Shown: positions 30,698-41,059 of the stretch, one piece after another
Layout of the letters: every line of letters starts with the position of its first letter
Numbering within the stretch: the first letter of the stretch is position 1
Assembly (NCBI RefSeq): GCF_002154895.1
Contig: NZ_MUIZ01000001.1
Coordinates: 434,001 to 498,000 of the forward strand
Reading direction: 5' to 3'
Origin: Lactococcus petauri
GTDB taxonomy: Bacteria > Bacillota > Bacilli > Lactobacillales > Streptococcaceae
DNA: 64,000 bases
Program-made: the position numbers and the translations under genes
Notes under the pieces: model-generated
Seen by the model: only the letters and a program-made list of their open reading frames with translations
What the model was told of the DNA's origin: nothing
Database searches by the model: none

Positions 30698-32149
30698 ATG
30701 CTCAAAATACAAGATGTTTTAGAAATTCTGAAAAAAGACGAAAACTTTCACGAGATTGTCTTTAAAAAGGAATATTACTATAACTGGGAAGAAGATTTCA
30801 CCTTCGATCAATTAAGCTATGATAGCCGAAACACTTCTGCATCAACCCTATTTTTTGCGAAAGGTCTAAATTTTAAAGCAGAATATCTAGAAAACATAGC
30901 AGCACCTTTCTACATTTCTGAAATAGATTATGAAGTGGAAATACCTGCAATCATTGTTTCAAATGTTAAGCGTGCAATGAGTCTCTTAGCTCAATCATTT
31001 TATGATTATCCACAAAATGAACTCCAAATATTAGCTTTGACCGGAACAAAAGGAAAAACAACTTCTGCTTACTTCGCTAAATCAATCTTAGATGAAATGA
31101 ACGGACAAAAAACAGCTTTGCTTTCTACAGCAGAAACAACTCTTGATGGGAAAAATTTCTTCAAATCTGAGTTAACTACACCCGAAAGTCTTGACTTACT
31201 CAAAATGATGCGCCAAGCTGTGGATAATGGAATGACACACCTTGTGATGGAAGTAAGCTCACAAGCTTATAAGACTGAACGTGTCTATGCTATTAACTTC
31301 GATGTTGGCGTCTTCCTTAATATCTCTCCCGATCACATCGGACCTGTAGAACATCCTACACTTGAAGATTATTTTTACTGCAAGCGACAACTTTTACATC
31401 ATTCCGGTTACTTTGTAGCCAACAGCGAAATGACCCATTTTAATGTCATTAAGCAAGAGTTAGCAGATCTTAAAATCCCGCATGATTTTTACGGTGAAAA
31501 ATCTGACAATCAAATCATCGAATCTCATGCACACGATTTTACAACAAGCGGTAAAATAGCTGACCATTTTGACATTCGTTTACTTGGAAAATTTAACCAA
31601 GAAAACGCCTTAGCAACAGCTTTAGCAACCCAACATCTAGGAGCCACAATCGAACAAATTAAAAACGGCTTAGCAAAAGCCGTAGTACCTGGACGCATGG
31701 AGATGTTAACTACAAAAAAAGGTGCAAGAATTTATGTCGATTACGCCCATAACGGTATTAGTTTGCAAAACTTAGTGTCTGTTGTTGAACCTCATCATAA
31801 CGGTAAAATCGTCTTGGTTTTAGGAGCTACGGGTAATAAAGGTGAAAGTCGTCGTAAGGATTTTGGCCAAGTTATCGAAGCACACGAACGCTTAGAAGTC
31901 ATTCTCACTCAAGATGATTCTAACCACGAAGATCCTAAAGCCATTGCTGATGAAATCGCAAGTTATGTTTCACGCTCCTGTGATTTTGAAGCAGATCGTG
32001 CAGAGGCTATAAAACAAGCCATTCAACGTGTGACAGATCAAAATGATGCTGTTATTATTGCTGGAAAGGGTGCAGACAAGTTCCAGTTAGTCAATGATAA
32101 ACGGGAACCTTATCCTGGTGATAGAGCCGTAGCTGAACAATTTATTTAA
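30698..32149 (+). CDS. murE: UDP-MurNAc-tripeptide synthetase (MurE, probably L-lysine adding)
   Basis: Cytoplasmic ATP-dependent ligase that adds the third residue of the peptidoglycan stem peptide; 483 residues. Mur-ligase landmarks are SYDSRN (about 43), P-loop [12 protein letters not shown] (about 113-124), [27 protein letters not shown] and VDYAHNG. The discriminating loop reads DDSNHEDP, not the DNPR of diaminopimelate enzymes, which fits L-lysine, the usual lactococcal diamino acid. It stands alone on the plus strand between two minus-strand blocks. Confidence 0.93.
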   Translation: MLKIQDVLEILKKDENFHEIVFKKEYYYNWEEDFTFDQLSYDSRNTSASTLFFAKGLNFKAEYLENIAAPFYISEIDYEVEIPAIIVSNVKRAMSLLAQSFYDYPQNELQILALTGTKGKTTSAYFAKSILDEMNGQKTALLSTAETTLDGKNFFKSELTTPESLDLLKMMRQAVDNGMTHLVMEVSSQAYKTERVYAINFDVGVFLNISPDHIGPVEHPTLEDYFYCKRQLLHHSGYFVANSEMTHFNVIKQELADLKIPHDFYGEKSDNQIIESHAHDFTTSGKIADHFDIRLLGKFNQENALATALATQHLGATIEQIKNGLAKAVVPGRMEMLTTKKGARIYVDYAHNGISLQNLVSVVEPHHNGKIVLVLGATGNKGESRRKDFGQVIEAHERLEVILTQDDSNHEDPKAIADEIASYVSRSCDFEADRAEAIKQAIQRVTDQNDAVIIAGKGADKFQLVNDKREPYPGDRAVAEQFI

Positions 32150-32183
32150 AAATTGCCTCATCGGCATTTTTATGTTTTGGAAT

Positions 32184-32212
32184 AAAAAAAGCAGCCTAAG
32201 CTGCTCTTTTTT
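32184..32212. terminator. Bidirectional terminator between murE and the permease
   Basis: Stem agcagc / gctgct with a 4-base loop, flanked by a run of seven A and a run of six T, serving the convergent murE and amino-acid permease genes. Confidence 0.85.
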
Positions 32213-33812
32213 ATTTGGCATTATGTAATTCATCTTCAGAAAGTTCTGTTAATGAGGCATATTCTGCAGGGTAACGTTTTTTGTAGCGATTCATCATAAA
32301 GAAGGCTACCAAACCAAAGATAACTGGACCAGCAATCATTGATACAACTGTTTGGATTGTATCTCCAAGGACTGCAGAGCGTTCAGCAACTGGCAAAGCA
32401 AAGTAATCTGTGATAGGTTGGATTACTGTGAAGGCATTTGCAAAAGCAACAACAAGAAATGTTACCGTTACAGCCGCCATCGCTACACCTTTAGATTTAT
32501 AAAGCGTAAATGGTTTTTCAATATTATCATTGAGTTTGAATTTTGCATAGGCAATAACGATAAAGAGGTAAGGCAATGTCATCGCAACGTTGGCCATGTT
32601 TGTCAAGATTGCAAAGAATTTCGCTGCTGCTTCTGCACCACCACCAAGGTTGATGAGCATGTTCAGCAAGATGATAACAAAGACAATTACGAATTGGATA
32701 ACCATGGCAAATTTTGGCATACCTGATTCTTTATCAAGTTGTCCATAGCGACCAGGCCAAAGTTTATCTGGTGTACCAGAAATAATTTGTTTAACTGGGC
32801 TGTAGATCAATGTAAAGAAAGCACCCATTAATGAAAGCAACATTGCAAGACCCATGTAACGGGCAAGAATTGAACCGATAACTACCGCACCTGAATGACT
32901 CATACCAAAAGCAGCACCAAGCGCTTCACCAAGGTATTGCATTGTTACATAACCTGCATTACCAAGGTTAATTGTTCCAGCTTTTACGCCTTCGTAAAAT
33001 GCACCGCCTGTTTGGTAATTCATGAAGAAACCAACACAGAGAATCATTACAGAATAACCGATTGCAATGATAAGCGCTGACGTTACAACACCACGAGGAA
33101 AGTTTTTCTCAGGTTGGTCTGTTTCATCAACCAAACCACCAACTGCTTCAACACCACCATAAGCAAAGATAGCAAATACCATAAAGGCAATAAAGCCAAT
33201 TGCAGAACTGTTATTGAAGTTAGGGTTAAGGCTGGTTACAAAAGCTTCAGCAGTAATTGGCGTTGTTGGATGTCCATTAAGAATAAGGACTAAGAGTGCG
33301 CAAATCAAGAGAATCGCATTCAATGAAAGAACAGCAATACCACCAAGTGTAGCGAATTTTTTGACTGCATCCAAACCACGAAGTGCAAAGAAAGTGATTG
33401 CAGCAACCCAAATCATAGCAATGATTGAGAGAATCCATGGATCTGGCACATGAAGCGAGTTACCAAAAATCATGTTTGTGATGGGTACCATGATACCATT
33501 TGAAACGTTGACCATCCATACCAAATATGAAGCGTACCACATAAATGTTCCGACGAAGGCGAAAGTTGGACCAACTGCTTTCTCCATCCAAGAATAGATC
33601 CCACCTTTTTCTTCTTTGAAAGCTGAACCAAGTTCAGTTACCATGAAGGCAAAGGGCAGGAAGAAGAATAATCCACCCACGATATACCATGGAATTGCAG
33701 CATAACCCATCATGTAGAATGCACGTGGGATGTTGTTAAATCCATATACTGATGTGAAGATCATCAGGCATAAGCCGACAAGAGAAAGTTTCCCTTTTGC
33801 TTTATCAGACAT
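32211..33812 (-). CDS. APC-superfamily amino-acid transporter (YjeM/glutamate-GABA antiporter type)
   Basis: Membrane transporter of 533 residues with about 12-13 hydrophobic segments. The N-terminal VYGFNNIPRAFYMMGYAAIPWY and the conserved AFMVTELGSAF, EEKGGIYSWMEKAVG match the glutamate:GABA/YjeM branch of the amino-acid-polyamine-organocation superfamily. The substrate is not certain; no gadB-like decarboxylase is next to it. I chose the ATG at 33812 because AAAGGAGG lies eight bases before it, dropping 19 residues of the longest frame. Monocistronic. Confidence 0.82.
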   Translation of the reverse strand: MSDKAKGKLSLVGLCLMIFTSVYGFNNIPRAFYMMGYAAIPWYIVGGLFFFLPFAFMVTELGSAFKEEKGGIYSWMEKAVGPTFAFVGTFMWYASYLVWMVNVSNGIMVPITNMIFGNSLHVPDPWILSIIAMIWVAAITFFALRGLDAVKKFATLGGIAVLSLNAILLICALLVLILNGHPTTPITAEAFVTSLNPNFNNSSAIGFIAFMVFAIFAYGGVEAVGGLVDETDQPEKNFPRGVVTSALIIAIGYSVMILCVGFFMNYQTGGAFYEGVKAGTINLGNAGYVTMQYLGEALGAAFGMSHSGAVVIGSILARYMGLAMLLSLMGAFFTLIYSPVKQIISGTPDKLWPGRYGQLDKESGMPKFAMVIQFVIVFVIILLNMLINLGGGAEAAAKFFAILTNMANVAMTLPYLFIVIAYAKFKLNDNIEKPFTLYKSKGVAMAAVTVTFLVVAFANAFTVIQPITDYFALPVAERSAVLGDTIQTVVSMIAGPVIFGLVAFFMMNRYKKRYPAEYASLTELSEDELHNAK

Positions 33813-34153
33813 CAAATGTCCTCCTTTTTTTATAATCAGATTGACTGATTGAAAATATTTGTAAATCAAGTAACTTAAAGTACTTGTATAATTACCATAA
33901 GTAAAGGCGAGTGGGAAGTTTGACCAGAACTCTCAACAGTGAATTATATTGTCTTTTATAAAAGATAGAATAGAACAATCATAACTAGAATTCGTTATAA
34001 TTGTGCGACAATTCTAAGAAAAACCTAAAACAGGTCGCCCAAAGGCGACTTGTTTATTGGTTTATTTAATTAAGAAAAATAAATTCTCTCGAAAAAATCA
34101 CTGTTGGAAAGCTATTCCTCCCAACCTTAAGAACTATTTTAGCTTATTATGCT
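33813..34153. other. Intergenic region before the permease
   Basis: No gene. On the minus strand a TATAAT (33943-33948) could drive the permease with a long leader of about 125 bases; its -35 is poor. A perfect inverted repeat AATTGT-GCG-ACAATT (33999-34013) looks like an operator for an unknown regulator. The pepT terminator lies at 34027-34056. Confidence 0.4.
34027..34056 (-). terminator. pepT terminator
   Basis: Stem aaacaggtcgcc / ggcgacttgttt (one wobble) with a 4-base loop, about 100 bases behind the pepT stop, followed on the minus strand by TTTTAGGTTTTT. Confidence 0.75.
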
Positions 34154-35395
34154 TTATTTTTCAACTTTATTATTGAGTTTAAGCATTTCGAGCAGTACAT
34201 CTACTGCTTTTTCCATAGTTTGTAAGCTTACAAACTCAAAACGACCGTGCATGTTTTCACCACCAGCAAAGATGTTCGGTGTTGGCAAGCCCATAAATGA
34301 AATCTTAGAACCATCTGTCCCACCGCGAACAGGTTCGATTTTTGGCTCGATATCCAAGTTTTTCATTGCTTCTTCGGCTAAATCAATGATTGACATGTCT
34401 TTCTCAATAACTTGAGCCATGTTGTAATATTGATCTTTGATTGTGGCTTTTACGCGTTCAGAGCCAAGTTCAGCATTCATTTTATCAGCAATTTCTTGCA
34501 TCAAGGCTTTGCGCTCATTAAATTTATCTTCTGCATGGTCACGAATAATATATTGTGCGCGTGCTTCTTCGACAGTTCCATCTAATTTCAAAAGGTGGAA
34601 GAAACCTTCACGTCCTTCTGTTTTTTCGGGACGATCAAATTCTGGCAATTGCGCATGGTAATCCATTGCTAATTGCAGAGCGTTAACCATTGTATTTTTG
34701 GCTGTACCTGGGTGAACATTTTTACCTTGAAACTCTAAAACAGCACCGGCAGCTGAGAATGTTTCGTATTCCAATTCACCAAGGGGTCCACCGTCAACTG
34801 TATAAGCAAAGTCAACATTGAAATCTTCAACATCAAAACGGTCAGCCCCTGTACCGATTTCTTCGTCTGGACCAAAACCAATACGGATTTCACCATGTTC
34901 AAAATCAGGATTGATATTGATTAAATAATCAGCCAAAGTCATGATTTCAGCAATCCCCGACTTGTCATCAGCACCCAAAAGTGTTGTACCATCTGTATGA
35001 ATCAAAGTTTGACCTTTGTAGTTTTTCAAGTTTGGGAATTCTGCTGGATCAAGACTGAAACCAGAATCACCAAGTTTAATCACAGACTCTCCATCATAGT
35101 TTTCAAGAATTTGCGGATTGATACCTTCTGCATTAAAGTCTGCTGTATCCATGTGAGAAATCAGACCGATTTTACGGACATTTTTGTCTGTAGTTGCTGG
35201 GATAGTCCCTACAACATAACCGTTTGATTCAAGATAGTGTACATCTTGAATACCAATTTCGCGCATCTCATCTGCCATTTTATGAGCAAAATCAACAAGA
35301 GCAGGAACAGATGGTACAGTTGTTGAATTTTCATCTGAACGTGTGTTTACTTTAACATAATCAAGGAAACGGGGTAACAATTTTTCGTATTTCAT
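34154..35395 (-). CDS. pepT: Tripeptidase T
   Basis: Cytoplasmic zinc aminotripeptidase of family M20B, 413 residues, releasing N-terminal residues from tripeptides. Metal and catalytic motifs are [11 protein letters not shown] (about 77-87), [11 protein letters not shown] (about 137-147), [12 protein letters not shown] (about 170-181), [14 protein letters not shown] and the late RGGTDGS. The gene follows the DUF1803-like gene by 2 bases, and its AGGAGG site is formed by the last codons of that gene. It is therefore read in one unit with ppaC. Confidence 0.95.
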   Translation of the reverse strand: MKYEKLLPRFLDYVKVNTRSDENSTTVPSVPALVDFAHKMADEMREIGIQDVHYLESNGYVVGTIPATTDKNVRKIGLISHMDTADFNAEGINPQILENYDGESVIKLGDSGFSLDPAEFPNLKNYKGQTLIHTDGTTLLGADDKSGIAEIMTLADYLININPDFEHGEIRIGFGPDEEIGTGADRFDVEDFNVDFAYTVDGGPLGELEYETFSAAGAVLEFQGKNVHPGTAKNTMVNALQLAMDYHAQLPEFDRPEKTEGREGFFHLLKLDGTVEEARAQYIIRDHAEDKFNERKALMQEIADKMNAELGSERVKATIKDQYYNMAQVIEKDMSIIDLAEEAMKNLDIEPKIEPVRGGTDGSKISFMGLPTPNIFAGGENMHGRFEFVSLQTMEKAVDVLLEMLKLNNKVEK

Positions 35396-35397
35396 TT

Positions 35398-36162
35398 TTA
35401 TCCTCCTATGGAAATGAAGTTCTTTAATACCTTTGTTTGTTGGATTTGGGCAGAGATGAAGTCTTGAGGAGAATCAAAATGAATTTCTTCAAGTTGAAGT
35501 GTATCGTCAAACGCAAGATTTGACGTAAACTCTCGTTCACCTACTGCGGAGATGTAGCCATATTTTTCTAAGGCTCTGATGAAAATATCTGGACGTGCTT
35601 TGACAATATCTTTACGCGTAAATTTGAGCAAAAAACTGGTCATGTATTTCAGAGCATACTCTGGATCAACATCGCCCATAAGCTGATATACTTCTTGTTC
35701 AAGTATTGTAAGCGGTAAGTGATGCGCCACCTTGTAAAAATAGTTAAATAAGCTATCTGTGGTCAAATCATACCGACTTGAAAAATGTAGCGTGATTGTA
35801 TTGGTTTTATTTTGAAGTTTTTGCTGGACAATAGACTGCTCCAGTCTCTGCTCCACTTGACTTCTAACTGCCACAAAAAATGGTTCCTCATAGATATTAA
35901 CAGCTACAGGCATTGTTTTTGAAGAAAGATCAAAGTCAGCATCAGTAAAAACTTTAAAATTATTGCCATAACGTTTATCCTTGCGCCAGATAAAACCAGC
36001 AGCAATAAAGCTATCAAGCTGGCGATCTAAGTTTTTCTCTTGTTCAAAAACTTTATGAATTTGGCGTAAGGTTACATCTTCATGCACGTGCAGGTAATTA
36101 ATCAGTTTTAAGAAAAAAGGCTGACAAGTCAGCCTATTTTCATTAAAAACGCGAATAGGCAT
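35398..36162 (-). CDS. DUF1803-like protein, unknown function
   Basis: 254-residue soluble protein beginning [20 protein letters not shown], a pattern I associate with the streptococcal/lactococcal DUF1803 family whose gene also follows ppaC. No catalytic motif is evident. The N-terminal 90 residues look like a winged-helix arrangement ([31 protein letters not shown]), which is inference. Its ATG overlaps the ppaC stop (TAATG). Its last codons carry the ribosome site of pepT, so it is tightly sandwiched in the ppaC-pepT unit. Confidence 0.75.
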   Translation of the reverse strand: MPIRVFNENRLTCQPFFLKLINYLHVHEDVTLRQIHKVFEQEKNLDRQLDSFIAAGFIWRKDKRYGNNFKVFTDADFDLSSKTMPVAVNIYEEPFFVAVRSQVEQRLEQSIVQQKLQNKTNTITLHFSSRYDLTTDSLFNYFYKVAHHLPLTILEQEVYQLMGDVDPEYALKYMTSFLLKFTRKDIVKARPDIFIRALEKYGYISAVGEREFTSNLAFDDTLQLEEIHFDSPQDFISAQIQQTKVLKNFISIGG

Positions 36163-37106
36163 TATTTGTTAAACTCTTCAGTAAGTTGTGGTACAACTTG
36201 CTTTTTACGTGAAACGGCACCAGCTAAGAAAGCATGGTCGTCTTCTAACGTAAAGTGGAAAGCTGCTTCAACTTTATCTTTGTGGCTACCGATTTCGACA
36301 ATTTCTGAGTTAGAATTTACGATATCTGTAATCATGAAGACAAAGTCATCATAATGTTCAACTTCCATTGCTTTCTTGATGGCTACTTTGACATCGTGTA
36401 AGCGTGAAAGTACATCTTGAATTTCAACTGTATTTACCTGAGCGATACGGATACGACTGCCATTAAGTTCAAATGTTTTTGCATCAATATCAATGAGTTC
36501 ATCTGCTGACTTGTTGTCCAAGTTTGTGCCAGCTTTAAGCATAGCCATACCATATTCTTGGAGATCAACACCAGCAATTTTTGCCAATTCTTCTGCAACT
36601 TTATGGTCAGTTGCATGTGTTGTTGGTGATTTCAAAAGCAATGTGTCTGAAATCAAACCTGAAAGCAAGAGACCTGCTACTTCACGGGGAATCTCAACAC
36701 CCGCTTCAAGGAATTTGCGGTAAACAATTGAAGAAGCTGAGCCAACAGGTTCAATTGTCATAAACAAAGGAGAAGCAGTATTGAAGTTAGCTACACGGTG
36801 GTGGTCCACCACACCAAAGATATTTAATGAAGCAATATCTGCGATTGATTGTTGGAACTCATTGTGATCCGTCAAGATAACTGTATCCACGCCTTCAGCT
36901 GCTGCTGATGTTACAACACGTGGTGCTTCTACACCAAAATAGTCCAACGCAAATTGCGTTTCTTCATTAGGTGTACCTAATGCAACACACTCTGTATTCA
37001 AAGCGCCAACTGGACGATGGTTGCTCAAATATGAGAAACCATAAGATGATGCGATTGCGTCTGTATCTGGTTTTTGATGACCAAAGACAAAAATTTTATC
37101 TGACAT
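36162..37106 (-). CDS. ppaC: Manganese-dependent inorganic pyrophosphatase
   Basis: Family II pyrophosphatase of 314 residues (DHH superfamily) hydrolysing pyrophosphate to phosphate in the cytoplasm. N-terminal [15 protein letters not shown] (about 8-22) and the DHH motif [11 protein letters not shown] (about 97-107) supply the Mn ligands. The C-terminal DHHA2 domain ends in [13 protein letters not shown], the SRKKQ substrate motif. It leads an operon with the DUF1803-like gene and pepT. An extended -10 TGATATAAT lies at 37142-37147. Confidence 0.95.
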   Translation of the reverse strand: MSDKIFVFGHQKPDTDAIASSYGFSYLSNHRPVGALNTECVALGTPNEETQFALDYFGVEAPRVVTSAAAEGVDTVILTDHNEFQQSIADIASLNIFGVVDHHRVANFNTASPLFMTIEPVGSASSIVYRKFLEAGVEIPREVAGLLLSGLISDTLLLKSPTTHATDHKVAEELAKIAGVDLQEYGMAMLKAGTNLDNKSADELIDIDAKTFELNGSRIRIAQVNTVEIQDVLSRLHDVKVAIKKAMEVEHYDDFVFMITDIVNSNSEIVEIGSHKDKVEAAFHFTLEDDHAFLAGAVSRKKQVVPQLTEEFNK

Positions 37107-37217
37107 TTCTTTTACCTCATTTATATATTTATATTCGCTTCATTATATCAAAAAAAGAGGATTTACGCACGCTTTCAATCTATTACTGGAAGTGTTCTTG
37201 CCTTAATCTTGGCACTG

Positions 37218-37254
37218 AAAAAACTTGAAAGCCAAATGCGGCCTTCAAGTTTTA
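37218..37254 (-). terminator. pflA terminator
   Basis: Long stem aaaacttgaaagcc / ggccttcaagtttt with a 6-base loop. It overlaps the pflA stop codon and ends in a T run on the minus strand. Confidence 0.85.
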
Positions 37255-38046
37255 TCTAATTCTCTCTAAATATTCTTGATAAGTTTCTGTACCCATGATT
37301 GATTTTGCATTGGACACACGTTCTTTTGTCGGCGGTTTAACACCAGCAAGTGGATATTTCCAGCCTAGTTCGCGCCATTTGAATTCCCCCATCGTATGAT
37401 AAGGTAAGATTTCAAATTTCAGAACATTATCCAAGGTTTTAACAAATTCCCCTAGCTTTTCTAAATCTTCATCAATATCCGTTTCACCTGGTACAAGCAC
37501 GTGACGGATCCACATGGCTTGCCCCTTGTCAGAAAGGTAGCGGGCAAATGCTAAAATATTTTCATTAGGGTGTCCCGTCAAGGCCTTGTGACGTTTTGAA
37601 TCAATTTCTTTCAAGTCCAGCAAGACAAGATCTGTGACTTCAAGAAGTTCATCAATACGAGAGGTGATATATTCATCCGTTCTAAATGGCCGTGCTGAAG
37701 TGTCTAATGTGGTATGGATACCCAAACTTTTAGCGTATTGGAAAAGAGCGATGACGAAGTCAATTTGCAACATGGCTTCCCCACCAGATACAGTGATACC
37801 TCCTTTTTCGCCCCAAAAACCACGGAAACGAAGTGCTTCGTCCATCACATCTTCTACCGTACGTGTCGTTGCTTTTTCGTTTTTCAACGCCCAAGTATCT
37901 GGGTTATGACAATATTTGCAGCGCATTTGACAACCTTGCATAAAAACAATGAAACGTACTCCTGGACCATCTACAGATCCAAAGGATTCGGTAGAGTGAA
38001 TCAGGCCGGTTACTTTTTTGGCTTCTTCAATATATGTATCAGTCAT
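37252..38046 (-). CDS. pflA: Pyruvate formate-lyase activating enzyme
   Basis: Radical SAM enzyme of 264 residues that installs the glycyl radical on pyruvate formate-lyase under anaerobic conditions. The 4Fe-4S motif CQMRCKYCHNPDTW lies near residues 34-47, and the SAM-binding GGEAML follows (about 87). The substrate gene pfl is not in the window. ATG behind AAGAGGAAAAG. Own terminator; monocistronic. Confidence 0.94.
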   Translation of the reverse strand: MTDTYIEEAKKVTGLIHSTESFGSVDGPGVRFIVFMQGCQMRCKYCHNPDTWALKNEKATTRTVEDVMDEALRFRGFWGEKGGITVSGGEAMLQIDFVIALFQYAKSLGIHTTLDTSARPFRTDEYITSRIDELLEVTDLVLLDLKEIDSKRHKALTGHPNENILAFARYLSDKGQAMWIRHVLVPGETDIDEDLEKLGEFVKTLDNVLKFEILPYHTMGEFKWRELGWKYPLAGVKPPTKERVSNAKSIMGTETYQEYLERIR

Positions 38047-38112
38047 AAGCTTTTCCTCTTCTTCAGTATGCTTTTATCATACCTCAAATCTCTCTTATTA
38101 TCAAATCCTTTT

Positions 38113-39573
38113 CTAGGCTCTTAATTTTCCATCATCAAACAGGTTAACCACAAAAGTAATCACGCAGAGAAGCAAGGCCAAGAAGAAAACATTATGCAAA
38201 GCTCCAAGAACGATTTGTTCTAATTGACCATGAATTTTCTCGGGAACGACTACGTTGGAAGATGTACTAATAAATTCGTTGACATTCTTAAAGCTGACTT
38301 CTGGAAATTTACTGAGCCCCGCATTAATACCTAAGGAAAAAGCTAGCCCCAATATCCCGGTCATCATTGCTTGACCCAAAGTTCGCCCTAGCACAACGAG
38401 AGAACTTGCTTGACCAACCATTTCAGCAGGAACCATTTTTTGTGCCAAAAGTGTCGTTGTTGAAAGTATAACCCCCATCACACTTCCTGTGAAAGCTGAA
38501 ATAATGTAAAAACCTTCAATTGGGAAAGCAACACTTGAAAGAACTAAGGGAATGTAGACCAGGATAAGAATACCCACTAAAACGGCATAAAGTCTCTTCG
38601 GCGCAAAACGTCGTAAAAGAAAACCAACAAAGAAACTGGTTACCATCCAAAACAATGATGTAGGTGTTAATGCAAGACCTGCAACAAAGGCTGGAACGCG
38701 ATAAATGGCTTGTAGCCAAATAGGAAAATAAATATTGAAAGCAATCAAGCAGCCACTTAAAAGCATTGAAATAATAATCTGAATACTGAAAGTCCTTGTT
38801 TTAAACATTTCTAAATTAAATAAAGGATCGACTGCTTTTTTCTCTGTACGAATAAAAATGATGCTGGCCGCAACAATCAAGAAGAGGAGCACAACTTCTA
38901 ATAGCCAATTGATTGTGGAAGCTGACATTTCTTGAAACATCAGTAATAATGAAACTAAAAGTACAGATAGAGAGACAATACCTGACCAGTCCATCGGTTG
39001 TTTTGCTGTTTTTTCATGTACATCCTTATAACCAAAAATTGTAAGTAAAAGTGTGATCAATCCCAAGGGCACATTAATGAAGAAAACCCAGTGCCAACCC
39101 AACGTATCAACAATCCATCCGCCAAGCAACGGGCCTACTAAAGCCGAAATCGCCCAAGCTGTATTATTCAACGCCATAATTTTTGCACGCTCTTCAAAAT
39201 CAAATAAATCAGCAATAATTGTGAAGGTTAAAGGCATCACAGCTCCTGCACCGATACCTTGAATCGCTCGAAAAATAATGAGGAACAGCATGTTGGGGGC
39301 AATACCACAAAGTATCGAACCAATCACAAAAGAGACAAGTCCAAAGATAAAAATATTTTTTCGCCCCAGATTATCCGCAAGTTTTCCATAGATTGGTGTT
39401 GCAATAGCCGAAATAAGTAAATAAATAGCAAATACCCAGCTTTGGAGTTCTAGTCCTTTCAACTGAGAAATAATGGTTGGCATAGCTGTGGTCACAATCG
39501 TAACCTCAACAGATGTCATAAATGTTGCAATAAAAATAGCTATAACAATAGCCAAATGTTCTTTTCTTTTCAT
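38113..39573 (-). CDS. MFS multidrug exporter, DHA2 (14-TM) family
   Basis: 486-residue major facilitator protein of the drug:H+ antiporter-2 family (EmrB/QacA type). It begins with MTSVEVTIVTTAMPTI in TM1, the typical D/E-x-T-x-V-x-x-A-xP motif. It has the loop motif GKLADNLGRKNIF after TM2 and motif C-like ALVGPLLGGWIVD in TM5. The substrate is unknown. Strong GGAGGG ribosome site, monocistronic, no adjacent regulator. Confidence 0.85.
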   Translation of the reverse strand: MKRKEHLAIVIAIFIATFMTSVEVTIVTTAMPTIISQLKGLELQSWVFAIYLLISAIATPIYGKLADNLGRKNIFIFGLVSFVIGSILCGIAPNMLFLIIFRAIQGIGAGAVMPLTFTIIADLFDFEERAKIMALNNTAWAISALVGPLLGGWIVDTLGWHWVFFINVPLGLITLLLTIFGYKDVHEKTAKQPMDWSGIVSLSVLLVSLLLMFQEMSASTINWLLEVVLLFLIVAASIIFIRTEKKAVDPLFNLEMFKTRTFSIQIIISMLLSGCLIAFNIYFPIWLQAIYRVPAFVAGLALTPTSLFWMVTSFFVGFLLRRFAPKRLYAVLVGILILVYIPLVLSSVAFPIEGFYIISAFTGSVMGVILSTTTLLAQKMVPAEMVGQASSLVVLGRTLGQAMMTGILGLAFSLGINAGLSKFPEVSFKNVNEFISTSSNVVVPEKIHGQLEQIVLGALHNVFFLALLLCVITFVVNLFDDGKLRA

Positions 39574-39650
39574 ATTCCCTCCTCTGTTCTATATCTTCAT
39601 TTCTTTTACATTTTATCATAGTTTTTTTCAGAAAGTCAGGACAGTAAAAT

Positions 39651-39682
39651 AAAAAGATAGATTAATTTTAATCTATCTTTTA
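39651..39682 (-). terminator. Terminator behind the CorC-like gene
   Basis: Perfect 12-bp stem aaaagatagatt / aatctatctttt with a 6-base loop, T-rich on the minus strand. Confidence 0.85.
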
Positions 39683-39685
39683 CTT

Positions 39686-41014
39686 TTATTCAGGAAGCTC
39701 TACATCAAACTCCACACGAAGTTTTAATATACGATTTCCATCTACTTCCAGACTTGTGAGTGAGAAATGATCTTCTAAGTTGTCAATCTTACACATCACT
39801 TGTTGACCTTTTTCTGGAATTTGTCCTGTTTCTGAAAGGAAGAAACCGGCCATTGTGTCTACATCCTTGTTGACCAAATGTGTGCCAAACTCGTCATTAA
39901 AGTCATTGATGGTCATTTTACCTTGAACCACATACATGTTCTCACCGATCTTATGAACTTCTGCTTCTGCAATATCCGTTTCGTCTTCAATCTCTCCGAC
40001 GATTTCTTCAATCAAATCTTCAAGTGTGACGATACCTTCAACGCCCCCATATTCATTCAGCAAAATAGCCATTTGATTTTGGGTATTACGCATCTGGAGC
40101 ATCAAGTCATCCACAAAGACTGTTTCAGGAACAAAGAGGGGTTCTTGCAACATCTCACGGAAATCAATGTTATCAAAACCGTCAGCAAAGCCTCGAGCTA
40201 AGATACGTTTGGTGTGAATAATCCCTAAGATGTTGTCTTTATCATCATCATAAACAGGCACACGAGAGTATGACTCGCTGAGCATTTTCTCAATATTTTC
40301 ACGCGGATCATCATTGATATCAATCATGAAGGCATCCGTACGTGGAACCATAATTTCACGTGCTACAAGTTCATCAAGACTGAAAACACCTGTAATCATT
40401 TCACGTTCAGAATCATCTAAGGCCGTTTCATCCGTGTGCACGAGATACTCAATCTCATCACGTGTCATGTCATCATCACTGCTGTCAAACTTGATTGGGA
40501 AAATTCTTGCCAGCCCATTAATCGTAATGGTCAACAACCAAATGAAAGGTTTTAAAACTACACCAATCGCCATCAAGGGACGAACCATTTTCAAAGCTGC
40601 TTTTTCTTTAAGAGCCTGAGCGATACGTTTAGGGAAAAGCTCACCAAATACAATCGTAAAGAAAGTCAAAATAACCAAGATAATGATTTTACTTAAGGTT
40701 TGGGCAAAGCTTGTATCACCAAACAACGGTGCCAGCTGTGCAGCTAATGTATCAGCCAAACTTGCCCCCGCTACGATATTCAAGAAGGTAATCCCAACTT
40801 GAACGGTGGACAGGAAGTGTGTCGGATTATCGATTACACTAAGCAAATATTGATACTGCTCATCGCCTTCACTCGCCTTTTGCTCTACACGCGATCGCGA
40901 TAGAGAAACGAGGGCCATCTCACTTGCTGAGAAGAATGCATTCAAAGCAGTAAGAAAAACAAGTAATAAAATCTGTAAAATTATCGAGGTGCTCTCGGGG
41001 TCAGGGTGTGCCAT
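39686..41014 (-). CDS. CNNM/CorC-type membrane protein (hemolysin-family, CBS domains)
   Basis: 442-residue protein of the HlyC/CorC family. It has an N-terminal DUF21 membrane domain with four hydrophobic segments (LTALNAFFSASEMALVSL near 17-34), two CBS domains (about 205-335; MVPRTDAFMID, EYGGVEGIVTLEDL) and a C-terminal CorC_HlyC domain (about 350-435). Members are linked to Mg2+/Co2+ efflux or membrane ion homeostasis. A TATAAT for this gene lies in the gap just behind the AI-2E-family gene, with an AGGAG site before the ATG. Confidence 0.88.
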   Translation of the reverse strand: MAHPDPESTSIILQILLLVFLTALNAFFSASEMALVSLSRSRVEQKASEGDEQYQYLLSVIDNPTHFLSTVQVGITFLNIVAGASLADTLAAQLAPLFGDTSFAQTLSKIIILVILTFFTIVFGELFPKRIAQALKEKAALKMVRPLMAIGVVLKPFIWLLTITINGLARIFPIKFDSSDDDMTRDEIEYLVHTDETALDDSEREMITGVFSLDELVAREIMVPRTDAFMIDINDDPRENIEKMLSESYSRVPVYDDDKDNILGIIHTKRILARGFADGFDNIDFREMLQEPLFVPETVFVDDLMLQMRNTQNQMAILLNEYGGVEGIVTLEDLIEEIVGEIEDETDIAEAEVHKIGENMYVVQGKMTINDFNDEFGTHLVNKDVDTMAGFFLSETGQIPEKGQQVMCKIDNLEDHFSLTSLEVDGNRILKLRVEFDVELPE

Positions 41015-41059
41015 TTTTACTCCTATTTTTTAGTAATATGAAAACTATTATATCATAGT

